DNA of 64,000 bases from Macrotis lagotis (taxonomy: Eukaryota > Chordata > Mammalia > Peramelemorphia > Peramelidae). Under the pieces are notes generated by a model, which was not told the origin of the DNA, did not search any database, and saw nothing but the letters and a program-made list of their open reading frames with translations. A program made the translations under genes and the position numbers. Position 1 is the first letter of the stretch. Each line of letters begins with the position of its first letter. Shown piece after piece: positions 1-9,930 of the stretch. The DNA is taken from contig NC_133666.1 of NCBI RefSeq assembly GCF_037893015.1, positions 658,453,848 to 658,517,847 of the forward strand. The letters run 5' to 3'.

Positions 1-109
1 TCCACTTAAGAGGTTCTGTTTTGCTATTTGCTGGGCAATGTCTCCTGAGAGGTTTTGCTCTCATTGTCTGAGTAATAGTGATAATAAAGGTTCCTCATGT
101 TGCAACAGA

Positions 110-535
110 GGAAGAGAGGCAGAGAGAGAGGGGGAAGAAGAGGCAGGGGGTGAGAAGAAAAGGCAGAGAGAGGGATGGGGAGGTAGAATGAGGGAAGAAA
201 AAAAAGAGGGAGGGAAAGGAAGAGAGAAAGGAAAGGCAGCAGAGGCAGGAGGGATGAAGAGGCAGAGAAGGAGAGGCAGAGTGAGGGAAGGGAGGACGGA
301 GTCAGAAGGGTAGAGAGAAAGGGAAGGCATCAGAGGCAGAGGGAGAGAAGAAAAGGCAGAGAGAGGGATGGGAAAGTAGAATGAAGAAGGAAAAAGCAGA
401 GGAAGGGAAAGGGAGACAGAAGGAGTGAAGGGAAGACAGGAGATGGAAAGGGGAGAGAGAGGAGGGAAAGAGAGATAAGGAGACTTAAGGAGAGGAGGAA
501 AGGGAGGAATGGGGAGAGAGAAGGGCAGAAACAGA
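110..535. repeat. Purine-rich (GA/GGA) low-complexity tract
   Basis: The plus strand is almost only G and A for over 400 bases, with irregular AGAGAGGGA, GGGAAGG and GGCAGAG words. Long open frames on both strands here are low-complexity (Arg/Glu/Gly or Ser/Leu/Pro) and are not genes. Confidence 0.9.
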
Positions 536-821
536 AGATAGGCCCAGAACTGCTTCTCAATCCAGAAGATACACAGATATATATGAACACTCTTTTTAAT
601 GCTATATAAACACATAGATAGACCCTGATCCAAAGTCCTGTATTCACTGAGTTAATGACTGGAAAAGAAAGAAGTAACCTCCTTTGGTTCAGTGGTTCTA
701 GCCTCAGTCTACCTATTTTTTTCCTTAACTAAAGAAGAAAAACAGGGAGGGCAAGGAGACAGATCTTCTTTAGAGGGATCTTTTTTCCCCCAAGGTCAAA
801 ACCCTTCTCCCAACTCTGATT

Positions 822-825
822 CTAT

Positions 826-862
<37 letters not shown>
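822..862. repeat. (TG)n microsatellite
   Basis: About 20 TG dinucleotides with two TATG interruptions near the start. Confidence 0.95.
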
Positions 863-863
<1 letters not shown>

Positions 864-1047
864 ATGCTTACATGCTCTAGGGACAGATCCTTCATCTCTG
901 TATATCCAGTTCCCAGTCTCAAGGTTTGGCACACAAATTCAGATCTAAATTTAATTCTAGGCTCACAGATGACCAGAGTTAGGAGGGGTCTCACAGATCA
1001 TTTAGCCAGGGGTCCTTAACCAGGGTTTCATGAATTTTTGGGAAACA

Positions 1048-1157
1048 ATCAGGGTTAAATTACCTGCCCACACAGCCACACAGCTAATAAGTATCTGAGG
1101 CTGGATTTGAACCCATGTCCTCCTGACTGCAGGCTGTGCCACCTAGCTATTCCTCAT
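1048..1157 (-). mobile_element. Marsupial tRNA-derived SINE, diverged
   Basis: The reverse complement of the family core is readable: GGTTAA, CACACAGCTAATAAGTATCTGAGG, GGATTTGAACCC, TCCTCCTGACT and a terminal GCCACCTAGCT. The 3' part is eroded. It lies directly against the L1 insertion that starts at 1170. Confidence 0.8.
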
Positions 1158-1169
1158 GACCTTATTTTT

Positions 1170-1981
1170 TTTAGAAAGGTTTTATTTTAGTTTTACAATT
1201 TTCCCTCCATTCTTGTTTTCCTCCCCCCAACCCCCACAGAAGGCATTCTGTTAGTCTTTACATTGTTTCCATGATATATATTAATCTAACTTGAATGTGA
1301 TGAGAGAGAAATCATATCCTTAAGGAAGAAAAATAAAGTATGAGATAGCAAAATTACACAATAAGATAGCGGTTTTTCCCCCTAAATTGAAGGTAATAGC
1401 CTTTGGTCTTTGTTCAAACTCTATAATTCATTTTCTGGATACAGATGGTATTCTCCTTTGCAGACAGCCCAAAATTGTCCCTGACTGTTGCACTGATGGA
1501 ACGAGTGAGTCCATCAAGGTTGATCATCAACCCCATGTCGCTGTTAGGGTGTACAGTGTTTTTCTGGTTCTGCTCATCTCACTCAACATAAGTTTGTGCA
1601 AATCCCTCCAGGCTTCCCTGAATTCTTGTCTCTCCTGGTTTCTAATAGAATAGTGTTCCATGACATACATATACCACAGTTTGCTAAGCCATTCCCCAAC
1701 TGAAGGACATTCACTTAATTTCCAATTCTTTGCTACCACAAACAGGGCTGCTATAAATGTTTTTGTACAAGTGATGTTTTTACCCTTTTTCATCATCTCT
1801 TCAGGGTGTAGACCCAGTAGTGGTATTGCTAGATCAAAAGGTATGCACAATTTTGTTGCCCTTTGGGCATAGTTCCAAATTTCTCTCCAGAATGGTTGGA
1901 TGAGTTCACAGCTCCACCAACAATGTATTAGTGTCCCAAATTTCCCACATCCCTTCCAACATTGATCATTGTCCTTTCTGG
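1170..1981 (-). mobile_element. 5'-truncated L1 (ORF2 C-terminus plus 3'UTR)
   Basis: On the minus strand, about 1850-1527 reads as the C-terminal end of L1 ORF2, with the DLAIPLLGL and FIAALFVVAKNW motifs that correspond to the conserved DPAIPLLGI and FIAALF segments. A 3'UTR runs down to about 1170. A perfect 17-bp target-site duplication, CTCATGACCTTATTTTT, flanks it at 1153-1169 and 1982-1998. The insertion is therefore bounded precisely at about 812 bp and arose by target-primed reverse transcription. It is too short to be mobile. The same family recurs at 40.7 kb. Confidence 0.9.
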
Positions 1982-1998
1982 CTCATGACCTTATTTTT

Positions 1999-2650
1999 AA
2001 GAAATGTTTTGATAACTGAATTTCAATATAGCTGGCCAACTTGTGGCTTTCTGTGTCCGTGGCTATCCTGGACAGTAAACAAACTCTGATGAATTCCCAT
2101 GTCCTATCCTACATAGGTCCAATCCTTCTATCATTGCTGCCATGTCAGGGTTTCCTACCCCAACCTAATTAAAGGCTATGTCTGTTCTTGGGGAGGACCG
2201 TCTGGAACATGGCATGGCTACCATCTTCAATGGGTTGAGAGGGCCATGCCAGAACAATACCCTGGAGTGACTATCTGCAACCACAATCAAGGCTTGGTTG
2301 GAGACAGGTAGAGTGGCTTGGGGCCCTCCTAAAACCCTTTCAGAGAAGTTTTTCTTCAGGGTGACTTGTCCACTTGTAAAAAATGGGAATAATAAGCTGT
2401 ACAGGGCTGGGGGAGATAAGAGCTAGACATTGAAAAGATATTTGCAAATTATGGCAAATGAATATGAGAGGGTACTATTGTTTTGTAAGAAATCAGCAGC
2501 AGGCAAATTTAGGAAAAGCCTGGAAGGACTTACATGAAATGAGGTTGAGCTAAGTGAGCAGAACCCAGAGAATACATTATATACCATTAACAGCACCACT
2601 GTGTGAAGATCAACTGTGATGGACTCAATTCCTCTCAGTCCTCAAGGACA
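1999..2650. other. Non-coding, no recognised element
   Basis: No coding exon with supporting splice sites is visible. Around 2510-2640 there are short phrases (TACATGAAATGAGG, GAGCAGAACCCAGAGAA, TGAAGATCAACTGTGATGGACT) that resemble marsupial L1 3' ends, so part of it may be an old plus-strand L1 3' fragment. Confidence 0.45.
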
Positions 2651-2654
2651 GTGC

Positions 2655-2970
2655 TAAATTGTGGCACAGCGGATAGAGTACTGGCCTTGGAGTGAGCAGG
2701 ACAGGAGTTCCAATCTGACCTCAGGCACTTGATAGTAGCTGTGTGAGCTTGAGCAAGTCACTTAACCCTGATTGTCACTGCATCCAGAGCCATCTCCAAT
2801 CATCCTGGTACATACCTGGCTATTGGACCCAGGTGACTCTGGAGGAGAAAGTGAGAGGCTGGTGATTTAGCACAGCCCCCCCCCCCCCAATCCAGTTCAC
2901 ATGCTTGCCATGGCATCACCTCTCTGATGTTGTGATTGTCTTCAAGAATGAAGGACACATAGATCACCAT
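2655..2970 (+). mobile_element. Composite marsupial SINE (tRNA/CORE head plus 'gactctggag' tail)
   Basis: The head has GGCACAGCGGATAGAGTACTGGCC, then CTCAGGCACTTGA and AGTCACTTAACCCTGATTG. It runs into a second module with GGTGACTCTGGAGGAGAAAGTGAG, TTTAGCACAGCCCC, AATCCAGTTCACATGC, CATGGCATCACCTC and AATGAAGGACA. The same module order appears in inverse orientation at 39.38-39.72 kb, so this is one SINE family. The C-run at 2877-2889 is internal. Confidence 0.75.
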
Positions 2971-4240
2971 CAAAGGATTTGTGATGGAAAATGCCATCCA
3001 GAGAAAAAGCTACAGTCTGAACGTAGACCAAAACATACTATTTTCACTGTTTTAAAACTTGTTTTATGTTTTTTCTCTTTCTCATGGTTTTTCTCCCTTT
3101 AGCTCTGATTCTCCTTTCACAACATGATTAATTTGGAAATATATTAAGCATGATTGTACATGTATGACCTATATCAGATTACTCATTGTCATGAGGAAAG
3201 GGAAGGAAAGGGAGGGAGGAAGAAAAATGTGGTACTCAAAAAGCTTCCAAAAAGATGAACACTAAAAAACTATCATTGCATGGAGTTGGATAAAATAAAA
3301 TAACATTAAAAAAGAACAAAAAGATACTATCAGGACACACTAATTCCTTGCCCCCTCCCTCCCTCCACCACCATAACCTGCTCATAGAGTTCCCTTGAAG
3401 GAGGGGGATCCTCCAATCACTTGTCCCATCCCCAGTCCTCTGACAAGATATAGTCTCTGATCTCTGACTGGCCCTTTAGTCAGACAGTGTGCAAACCTTA
3501 CTCACCCCAACTCAACTTTGTGGCCTTAATTAACTTTGTTGGCTTATTTAGGACAGGCTTCCCCAGTGAACTAATTCCAATTCTTTCTTCCCTACCCCAG
3601 ACTTTCTTTGTCAGTATCTCCACAAAACTGAGGCTAAGGCAGGAACTAGAATTTCACAAAAACCCTTTCCCTCCCGGTTCCCGAAAGGCCTTGACCCTGC
3701 ACCTGGCCTGGGTGGTGAGTGGGAGAAGGGCAAGAAAAAGGTGTCTCTCTCCTCTGGGGTGACAAGCTTTCGGGCTAGATCTCTCTTAGCAACAGCAGGT
3801 GCATCTGCTGTCCTCAGGACGACCACCAGAGGTCGCCCTTGACTCACTGATGAACCTTGAGTTCTCCGGGTGGCTCAGCATTCACCTGGGCTAGGTCCTG
3901 CCCTGTCCTTCCCCCACCTAAGGGAGGCCAGGAGCATTCCCATCTTCCAGCCCAAGGTGCTTCTGACCTGATCATCCACTAGGTCTGTGCTCTCTCCTGT
4001 TCAGGGGTCTCTTCTTTCCAGGATCTTTCTAAGATTATCTGTTGTATGACGACTTTACAAATGCTGCCTATGGGCTCTATAGCCAGACAGGATAAGATGC
4101 CCTTACAGAAACCCTTCTCATTCCAGGGGATTAGATCTCCCCACTCCTATATCCCACCAACACCACCATCTCCTCCATCTGACTCTCAGCAGCCCCCAAC
4201 AATTCTTGTCACATGAAGTAGTGGATCGAGTACGAACTCA
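2971..4240. other. Intergenic DNA without recognisable genes
   Basis: It contains a 3'-end-like A/T-rich portion at about 2990-3320 (ATAAAATAACATTAAAAAAG), then mixed-composition DNA. The open frames at 3487-3762 (+) and 3611-3847 (-) lack support from motifs or splice sites. Confidence 0.5.
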
Positions 4241-4246
4241 GAGCAG

Positions 4247-4465
4247 GGCTTCTTAGGCCTGGACAGCCTTGGGCAGTCTGGCGAAGCCCATGACTCCCTC
4301 TTCATAATCATGATTTTAAATAAAACACCTAACATTACAAAGCAAAGAGCACTTAGTGCAAACGAAGATGTGTTTTCCTCTCATTCATTTTCAGGATCTG
4401 TGGGAACAAGCAAAGGTTCCAGGCCCTAGGCTCAACTCTCTGATCCTTGGCATGCATGGGTAAGA
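4247..4465. mobile_element. Unclassified old interspersed repeat
   Basis: The phrases GACTCCCTCTTCATAA, TTTTAAATAAAACACC and ATTACAAAG parallel those at 5705-5945 (GACTCC, TAAATGAAGTAAAATAAA, GGTTACAAAG). Two dispersed copies of one old element are the simplest explanation. I cannot name the family. Confidence 0.4.
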
Positions 4466-4584
4466 AGTCCTGGCCTAGAGGCAGGAAAATTAGAGTTCCA
4501 ATTCCACCTCTGAAAGTTAGTGGGAGAAGTGTGAAAACTCAGTCACTTATCCTCACTTGTAAGGTGAAGACGCTGATGCTGCCA

Positions 4585-4770
4585 TAATTTATGGCACAGT
4601 GGAAATCCTACTGATTCTGCATTCAGAGGACCTGATTTCAAATACCACCTCTGAAGCTTGCTCACTGTATGATCTTGGGCAAATCACTTCACCTCTCCGG
4701 ACCTCAGTTTCCTCATCTGTTCAAGGAGGGACTAGATGGTTTCTGAGGTCACTTCTAGCTCTAGACTTCA
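4585..4770 (+). mobile_element. MIR-like SINE, plus orientation
   Basis: It reads TGGCACAGTGGAAA, CTGATTTCAAATACCACCTCTG, GTATGATCTTGGGCAAATCACTT and CCTCAGTTTCCTCATCTGT in MIR order. Confidence 0.8.
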
Positions 4771-5585
4771 GAGGATTCCGCCATAGGCCTCCCAGGGTTT
4801 TTGGAAGGCTCAAATGAGAGCGGATATACAATGGATTACCATAGAATATCAGTTGTCCTCTCAGGCTGACTCCATTTTAAGAGACTAGCAGTACTTGTTC
4901 CAAGGAACAGAGAACTTTGAGAGAAATTTGTAGGCTTAATGGGAAAGAATTTCTTTTTTTGGTGGAAGTGGAGAACAACCCTTCCTAAGGGTCCCAGATA
5001 TCACGGCATAGTTGCAGGCCCCTGGCAATTATGGGAAAGGGTCAATGAGAAGGAGAGTCTTCATCCAACTGCCTCAGCTTTAAAGAGCTGAAGACAGGGC
5101 AGGGAGAAGGTTGCCTGGTAGGAGATGGAGCCAGAGGCATGCAGATACTTTCACTGGAGATTGGTAACTACAAATGTATTTAAGAAGAAAAAAAATCAGC
5201 AAATGTCCCATTTGTGACTGTGTATTTGAAACCCCTTTCATGTGGGGAACTAAGCATTAGTTAAATCCTGAAGCTGATTAAAGGCAGCCTGCTGGCCTTT
5301 CTCTCCAGCTAATTCTTCCAGAGGCACAGGCTTTCATCCTTGGTGACTCAGTGAAATCTTGGGTTGAAAAATTCCCTTAATTGAAGAATGCTGTTGGGTC
5401 CAGGGAAGGGGTTACAGGCAGGAGAAATCGGTACCAAGGAGAGGATGGCAGCATGGGGTAGGAAGGAGGGAGAACTTTGCACTTGGAGCCAGGAGACCTT
5501 GATTTGAATCCTGGGTGACCATGGGCAGCTGCCTCCCTTCATCTGTTGGGCATCTATCTCTAAGACCACGAAATGGAGGTACCTA
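4771..5585. other. Intergenic DNA, no feature seen
   Basis: Mixed-composition sequence. The minus-strand frame at 5348-5569 has no recognisable motif and no convincing splice context. Confidence 0.5.
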
Positions 5586-5589
5586 GAGC

Positions 5590-5700
5590 AGGTTTTTTAA
5601 AATAATTTTTTCCAATGATTCCAGACATTTCCCCTCCAGTTATATGCAAAGATAGTTGTCAACATTTATCCTTTTTCAAGATTTTGAGTTCCACAATTAA
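5590..5700 (-). mobile_element. L1 3'-end-like fragment
   Basis: AGATAGTTGTCAACATTTATCC followed by AGATTTTGAGTTCCACAATT resembles the reverse complement of the marsupial L1 3' terminus. A related AAGATTTTGAGTTTTACAATTTT occurs at the 3' end of the L1 at 40.7 kb. Confidence 0.45.
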
Positions 5701-5704
5701 AGCA

Positions 5705-5945
5705 GGAGTTTTTAATGTTTTTTGTCATGGCCTCCCTTCAACAGTCTGATGATATCTATAGACTCCTTTTTTTTTTGTAATAAGGTTTTTTAAATGAAGT
5801 AAAATAAACAGGGTTACAAAGGGAGCTAATTATAGAGAAACAAAGATAAAATTATTTTCCCAGGTTCATGCAAGGATCACCTAAAATCTATCCAAATCTC
5901 CCCTTGGGGATCCTTGGACCCTGGGTTAAGAAATTCTAGGATCTT
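5705..5945. mobile_element. Unclassified old interspersed repeat
   Basis: Second copy of the element described at 4247-4465. It ends with GGGGATCCTTGGACCCTGGGTTAAGAAATTC. Confidence 0.4.
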
Positions 5946-6019
5946 CTTACAGAAGAAGTTTCTTACACTCCAAAAAGTAAGACCTTCAAAGTCATGGGGG
6001 AGTTTTAATTTTAAATGCC

Positions 6020-6185
6020 AGTGTGGCTGAGGAGAAGAAACTCATCTACCAGGCTAGGAGCCCCAGGAGGGAAGAGATTGGTGCCTTAGTTACCATCTAT
6101 CTGTCCCCCACCTCTCCCAGGACTTGTACTACAGTCTGTATATAATTGGTGATTAATAGATATTAAGAGTTGCGAGAGTCCTCAG
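6020..6185 (+). mobile_element. L2/CR1-type 3'-end remnant
   Basis: It has the usual skeleton of the L2 3' end (GGAGCCCCAGGAGGG, a short spacer, then CAGGACTTGTACTACAG and GGTGATTAATAGATATT). It is strongly decayed. Confidence 0.4.
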
Positions 6186-6189
6186 AAGT

Positions 6190-6320
6190 CACCTAAGCTA
6201 ACCACATTTTGCAGATAAGGAAACTGAGGTTCACAGAGCTTAAAGAACTTATCTACGGTCTCAGGGAGAGCTGGTTGAACAGCTGGGATTTGAACCCAGA
6301 TCCTGTGACTTGACTCATTT
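6190..6320 (-). mobile_element. MIR SINE remnant
   Basis: CATTTTGCAGATAAGGAAACTGAGGTTCACAGAG and GCTGGGATTTGAACCCAGATCCTGTGACT form the MIR core in reverse complement. Confidence 0.85.
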
Positions 6321-6439
6321 CAATTTTCTCCGTATCACTGTCTTATCCATTCACTGATGAACTGACTTCCTTTGGAAATGAATGGTCAGTGGCTAGCTGT
6401 GTTCTGTGAGTGTGGGGGTCTCAACACCCTCCATGGGGG

Positions 6440-6560
6440 CAGTTAATAACAGCAACTTCCATTTCCAAAGAGGTTTAAGGTTTAACAGATCCTTTATCCA
6501 GTTCTGTTAGTACAATATTATTGGCCCCATTTTACAGATGAAGGAACTTAGAACAGAGAG
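6440..6560 (-). mobile_element. MIR SINE remnant
   Basis: GGCCCCATTTTACAGATGAAGGAACTTAG plus an upstream TTTAACAGATCCTTTATCC are recognisable. The distal half is missing. Confidence 0.6.
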
Positions 6561-6719
6561 TTTGGGATATTCATGAATCTCTCTCCCCTTCCTCTACCTC
6601 TCCCAGTGCCTAGATTTATATCCTTTGCATCTTGGAGGCCCCCCACACCACCCCAATCTCCTATAGAACTGAAAATATCCTGAGGGAGAATAACACAAAC
6701 TATAAAAAGCTGAAGTAAA

Positions 6720-6850
6720 CAGGACCATAGAGTTGAAGCTAAGAGGTCGTTTGGTCCAATCCCTGATTTTACAAATGAGGAAACTCAGGCCCAGAGAAAT
6801 CAGATCATTTGTCTGAAATCACAGAAGCGTTAGGAAGAAGAGTTGGAATC
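6720..6850 (-). mobile_element. MIR-like SINE remnant
   Basis: GATTTTACAAATGAGGAAACTCAGGCCCAGAGAAATCAG and TTGGAATCTGAACC follow a unique-looking leader (CATAGAGTTGAAGCTAAGAGGTCG) that recurs in diverged form at 12245 (ATGACTTTCAACTTGGAAGAGACC). Confidence 0.7.
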
Positions 6851-6974
6851 TGAACCAAATCTAGTCCTGTTCTCTAGGTGTGCCTCAGTTGTCTCTCCCC
6901 TCTCCAATTGTGTTCATTCTTTGGCAGTCTACAGAGGAGGAGGGGAGGGGGAATCTGTAGTTAGAAGGGAAGAG

Positions 6975-7046
<72 letters not shown>

Positions 7047-7115
7047 GAGGCAGAGAGAGACAGAGAGAGAGAGAGAAGAGAGAGAAAGAGGGAGGAGAGG
7101 AGAGGAGGAGAGATA
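6975..7115. repeat. (GA)n microsatellite and imperfect GA tract
   Basis: A run of perfect GA dinucleotides from about 6978 to 7036 continues as interrupted AGAGAGACAGAG and GGAGGAGAGG. It makes spurious Arg-Glu and Ser-Leu frames on both strands. Confidence 0.95.
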
Positions 7116-7119
7116 GAGG

Positions 7120-7740
7120 GGAGTGGACGGCTTGGAGGCTGCAGGAGGGATGGGGGAGGAAGAAGAAGGAAGCATATGGACCTGAGATGCAGCCTGAGGT
7201 TTGAGGGAAATCGTCACAGACCAAAAGGGCTTTTACTCCAACTGAGGAAATACTTTGAGGATGATGCCAGTGACTCGATAGACAGCGAGCTCCAGAGCTC
7301 AGGCAAGCACTGGAGCTCTCGGGAGAAGTGCAAGGGGCTCAGTGAGAAGGAGATGACAGGGAGCCCTTTCTCCCTCCCTCTCTGGTCTTCCCTTGGACCC
7401 AAGCCCTAAAGAACAGTAGGGACTGAGCTCTTGGAGGGGGAAAGGAGAGGAAGGAGAAAGAAGAACTGAGCAGCCTGGGGAGCAGCTGGCGTGGACACGT
7501 CCACAAGATGCTAGGAAGAGAATCTAAGGGAAAACAGAGATGCAGAGGCTGGACTTCTGGATTGCACGGGCCGCTTGGACAGCACCGCTGGGAAGTCTGG
7601 CTTCACTCACTCGTCTCCCTTTCCCCCCTCTCTCTCTCCTAAACCTTGTGTGTGGGTGGGTTTAACATCTTATTCTCTGGGCCCAGAAACACTAGTCTCA
7701 TAGTAACCTGGCACAAACACGTCTATACACACATGCATAC
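7120..7740. other. Transitional GC-rich flank of the CpG island, no proven exon
   Basis: The plus-strand frame continuing out of the GA array (to 7409) includes a stretch beginning RKYFEDDASDSIDSELQ that looks protein-like in composition. No initiator outside the GA array, no splice evidence and no family match support it. Confidence 0.35.
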
Positions 7741-8711
7741 ATGAACCCATGGCTCCACGGCCTCTAAAGGCGGGGGGAGGCGAGGGTGGAACAGGCAGGA
7801 GCGGGTGGAACAGTGAGGGGCAGCACCAGCCCACACAGTTTGGTCCTGCCAGGTGGAGGGGAGGACGCCCCCGGGGAAGGGCTGCGGCCGGGGGGGGGCT
7901 TCCAGCTCTGCCTGACTCCTCTAGAACAGAACCTTGGCTGACCTGGATGCCTCCCCTCACCAGCCCAGAGAACTTGGGCACTCAGGGCGGCCCCCGGAAT
8001 TGTGCCCCCAGACCCGAAACAAAGGCGGCCCCAGCGACCGGAACATAGCCGGCCAAGCAAGCGGGAGACCCCACAGGAGCCTCCATTAAGGAATGCAAAT
8101 GTGGTCCCCAGGCAGCGGATGTGGGAGGGGCCTGACACTTTCCTGCCATAGTGGGGGTGGGAGGAGGGAGCACGAACACCCAGAGAGAGAGAGAGACCCG
8201 GTTCCTGGGGGCTGGGGGCAGGAAAGTGGGGTGAGGGGGAAGAACAGAGAATCTTTGCCAGGGCAACTGGCGAGCAGAGGAGCCTCAGAGTAGCCCCCCC
8301 CCCCCAGCAGGTTGCAGCACAGCTCAGAGGACTGCTTCCAGCCCTGCCCGCACACGGACCCGGGGATGCCTGGGCGGATTTGGGGGGCCGCAACCGAGCT
8401 GCCCCCAGCCCTCTGTTTCCACCGCCAGAAACTACCCTGACATCTCTGCTGCGTCCCCCGAGTGTCCCTTGGACTACATGAACTCCAACCCTCAGCCCAA
8501 GCGGCTTTGACCCCTCCGGATCAGTGTGTTAAAACTGGCCCCCGGCATTTCCCCCAAGTGGAGCGCCCCCTCTCCCCGGGCTTCTCCAGCCTGCCCCGAT
8601 CCCCGGCCCCTCACCCTCAGCTGGCCTCGTGGCTATGCAGCCTTGGGGTGGGGGAGCAGGGACGGAATCACTGGGCCAGGCCCCAGGTGAGGGGCGGGCG
8701 AGGCTGCTCAC

Positions 8712-8765
8712 TTGGCCTCGGCACGGATCCTTGGTGTAAATGAAGCCGGGGGGCAGTTGGGGGCG
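8712..8765 (-). CDS. Candidate second exon, 18 codons (low confidence)
   Basis: On the minus strand a pyrimidine-rich TTCTTCCCAG acceptor precedes a 54-nt open segment that ends at a GTGAGC donor. It starts and ends in phase 0, matching the phase of the signal-peptide exon at 9475-9594. Its peptide reads RPQLPPGFIYTKDPCRGQ and contains one cysteine. I do not recognise the family. A GC-rich region makes chance splice-like signals likely, so this is a hypothesis to be tested with RNA reads. Confidence 0.3.
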
Positions 8766-9100
8766 CTGGGAAGAACGTCTCAGAGAGGGCTTGGGGCTGG
8801 CGTGTCCGGGGCAGGGGGCTGTCGGGCTGGTCCAGCAGGTGGGCACCGCCGCCGCCGGCAAGCCTCCGCTTCCCCGCACTCCGCCGCCCCGGGGGATCGG
8901 AGCTTCCGACCCGCCAGGGTGCGCGCGCGGGGGGCGGGGGGTGTCTGCACCCCGGTGTCCAGGCAGAGAAGGCGCGGGGCCAGGCTCGCTCGGGGCGCAC
9001 GTCGGGGGCTGCGGGGTCTGGCTCTTCTCTGTCCTCGGACTCGGGCTGGTTTCCAGGGCGACGGCCGCGGCGGCGGGACTCACGGGGGCAGGAGCGGGGC

Positions 9101-9125
9101 CGGGGGGCCGGGGGGCCGGGGGGCG
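9101..9125. repeat. Short CCGGGGGG tandem repeat
   Basis: Three adjacent 8-bp CCGGGGGG units within the CpG island. Confidence 0.8.
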
Positions 9126-9474
9126 GGCTCTCGGCACCCCGGTCCGGCTCCCCGCCCGCACCGCGGCCGGCCCTGGAAGCCCGGGGGGTGCTGGCGGCCG
9201 AGGGAGCCCCGAGGTATCGGGGAGGCCACGAGCCTCCTGGGCTGCGGGGTCCGGGGAGCCTCCCGGGGCGCAACCGGCGGGAACCCCTCCTGGGGACCAG
9301 CCGGAGCCGTCGGGGCCCCCGGCCCGCGCCGGCCCCAGCTCTGCCCCCCGCAGCGCCCGACGGGCTCCGGAGCCCCCGAGACGGGGGCGGCCCCCGGCTC
9401 CGGACAAACTTTTCCCCGCGCGGCTCCGCGCCCCCGCCCGCCCCCCGCGCCCCCCGCGCCCCGCCCGCACTCAC

Positions 9475-9594
9475 CACTCCCAGGCTCAGCTCCTCGGGCC
9501 GGGGCGCCGGCGCCGCCCGCCCCCCCCGGCCCTGCAGCCACAGCGCCAGCAGCAGCAGCGGCGGCCCCAGCCCCCGGGGAGCGCCCCGCACCAT
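9475..9594 (-). CDS. First coding exon of an unidentified secreted or type I membrane protein
   Basis: The minus-strand ATG at 9594 sits in an ideal context (GCCGCCATGG). Forty codons follow and end exactly at a consensus donor, GTGAGT (first intron base 9474), in phase 0. The peptide has a short n-region with two Arg before GLG, a hydrophobic core PPLLLLALWL at residues 11-20, then QGRGGRAAPAPRP, a typical signal-peptidase region, and finishes EELSLGV. This is a classic signal-peptide exon, so the product enters the secretory pathway. The frame is open upstream to another ATG at 9741, but that context is GC-rich and poor, and the Kozak match and signal peptide favour 9594. Downstream exons lie toward lower coordinates. 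Only 8712-8765 is a candidate here, so the rest may lie outside the window. The gene cannot be named from 40 residues. Seen: exon signals. Inferred: secretion. Confidence 0.65.
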
Positions 9595-9635
9595 GGCGGC
9601 GCCCGCGGCGGCCCGGCCGCGCTCACATCCCCGGC

Positions 9636-9720
9636 GGCCCCGCTGCCCGGCCCCGCTCGGGCTCCGCTCGGGCCCCGCTGCCCGGCCCCGCTGCCCGGCC
9701 CCGCTGCCCGGCTCCGCTCC
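9636..9720. repeat. Short 13-bp GC tandem repeat
   Basis: CCCGGCCCCGCTG-type units repeat about four times with small variations. They lie in the presumed 5'UTR or proximal promoter of the minus-strand exon. Confidence 0.7.
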
Positions 9721-9769
9721 GAGCCGCTCAGCCCCGGACACTGGCAGCGCCGGAGCCGCCGGAGCCTGG

Positions 9770-9862
9770 CGCTGGGGGGGCGGGGCCGGGGAGCCCCGCC
9801 CCGAGGGCGGAGCCAGGAGCAGGGCGGGGCCGGGCCGCCCCGCCCCGGAAAGCCTTAAAGGG
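9770..9862 (-). promoter_or_regulatory. Putative core promoter: GC boxes and TATA-like CTTTAAGG
   Basis: On the minus strand CTTTAAGG (9853-9860) is followed by clustered GGGGCGGGG-type GC boxes before the exon at 9594. If the TATA-like element is used, transcription would start near 9825 and give a 5'UTR of roughly 230 nt. CpG-island promoters often start at multiple sites, so the exact start is inference. Confidence 0.45.
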
Positions 9863-9930
9863 CCCGCTCCGCTCCGGGCAGCTGCCGCGCGCCGCAGGCA
9901 GGGGGCTCCAGGGGGCCGGCCAGCCTCGGC

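Noticed and set aside
6843..7409. Plus-strand gene with an acidic stretch after the GA array
   Set aside because: The start lies before a microsatellite that is read through in frame, and no splice sites, domain or conservation evidence supports it.
9593..9595. A plus-strand start codon in the palindromic CCATGG, implying divergent genes
   Set aside because: The overlapping plus ATG gives only a Pro/Arg/Ala frame without a signal peptide or donor. The minus ATG has an ideal context and an exon structure.
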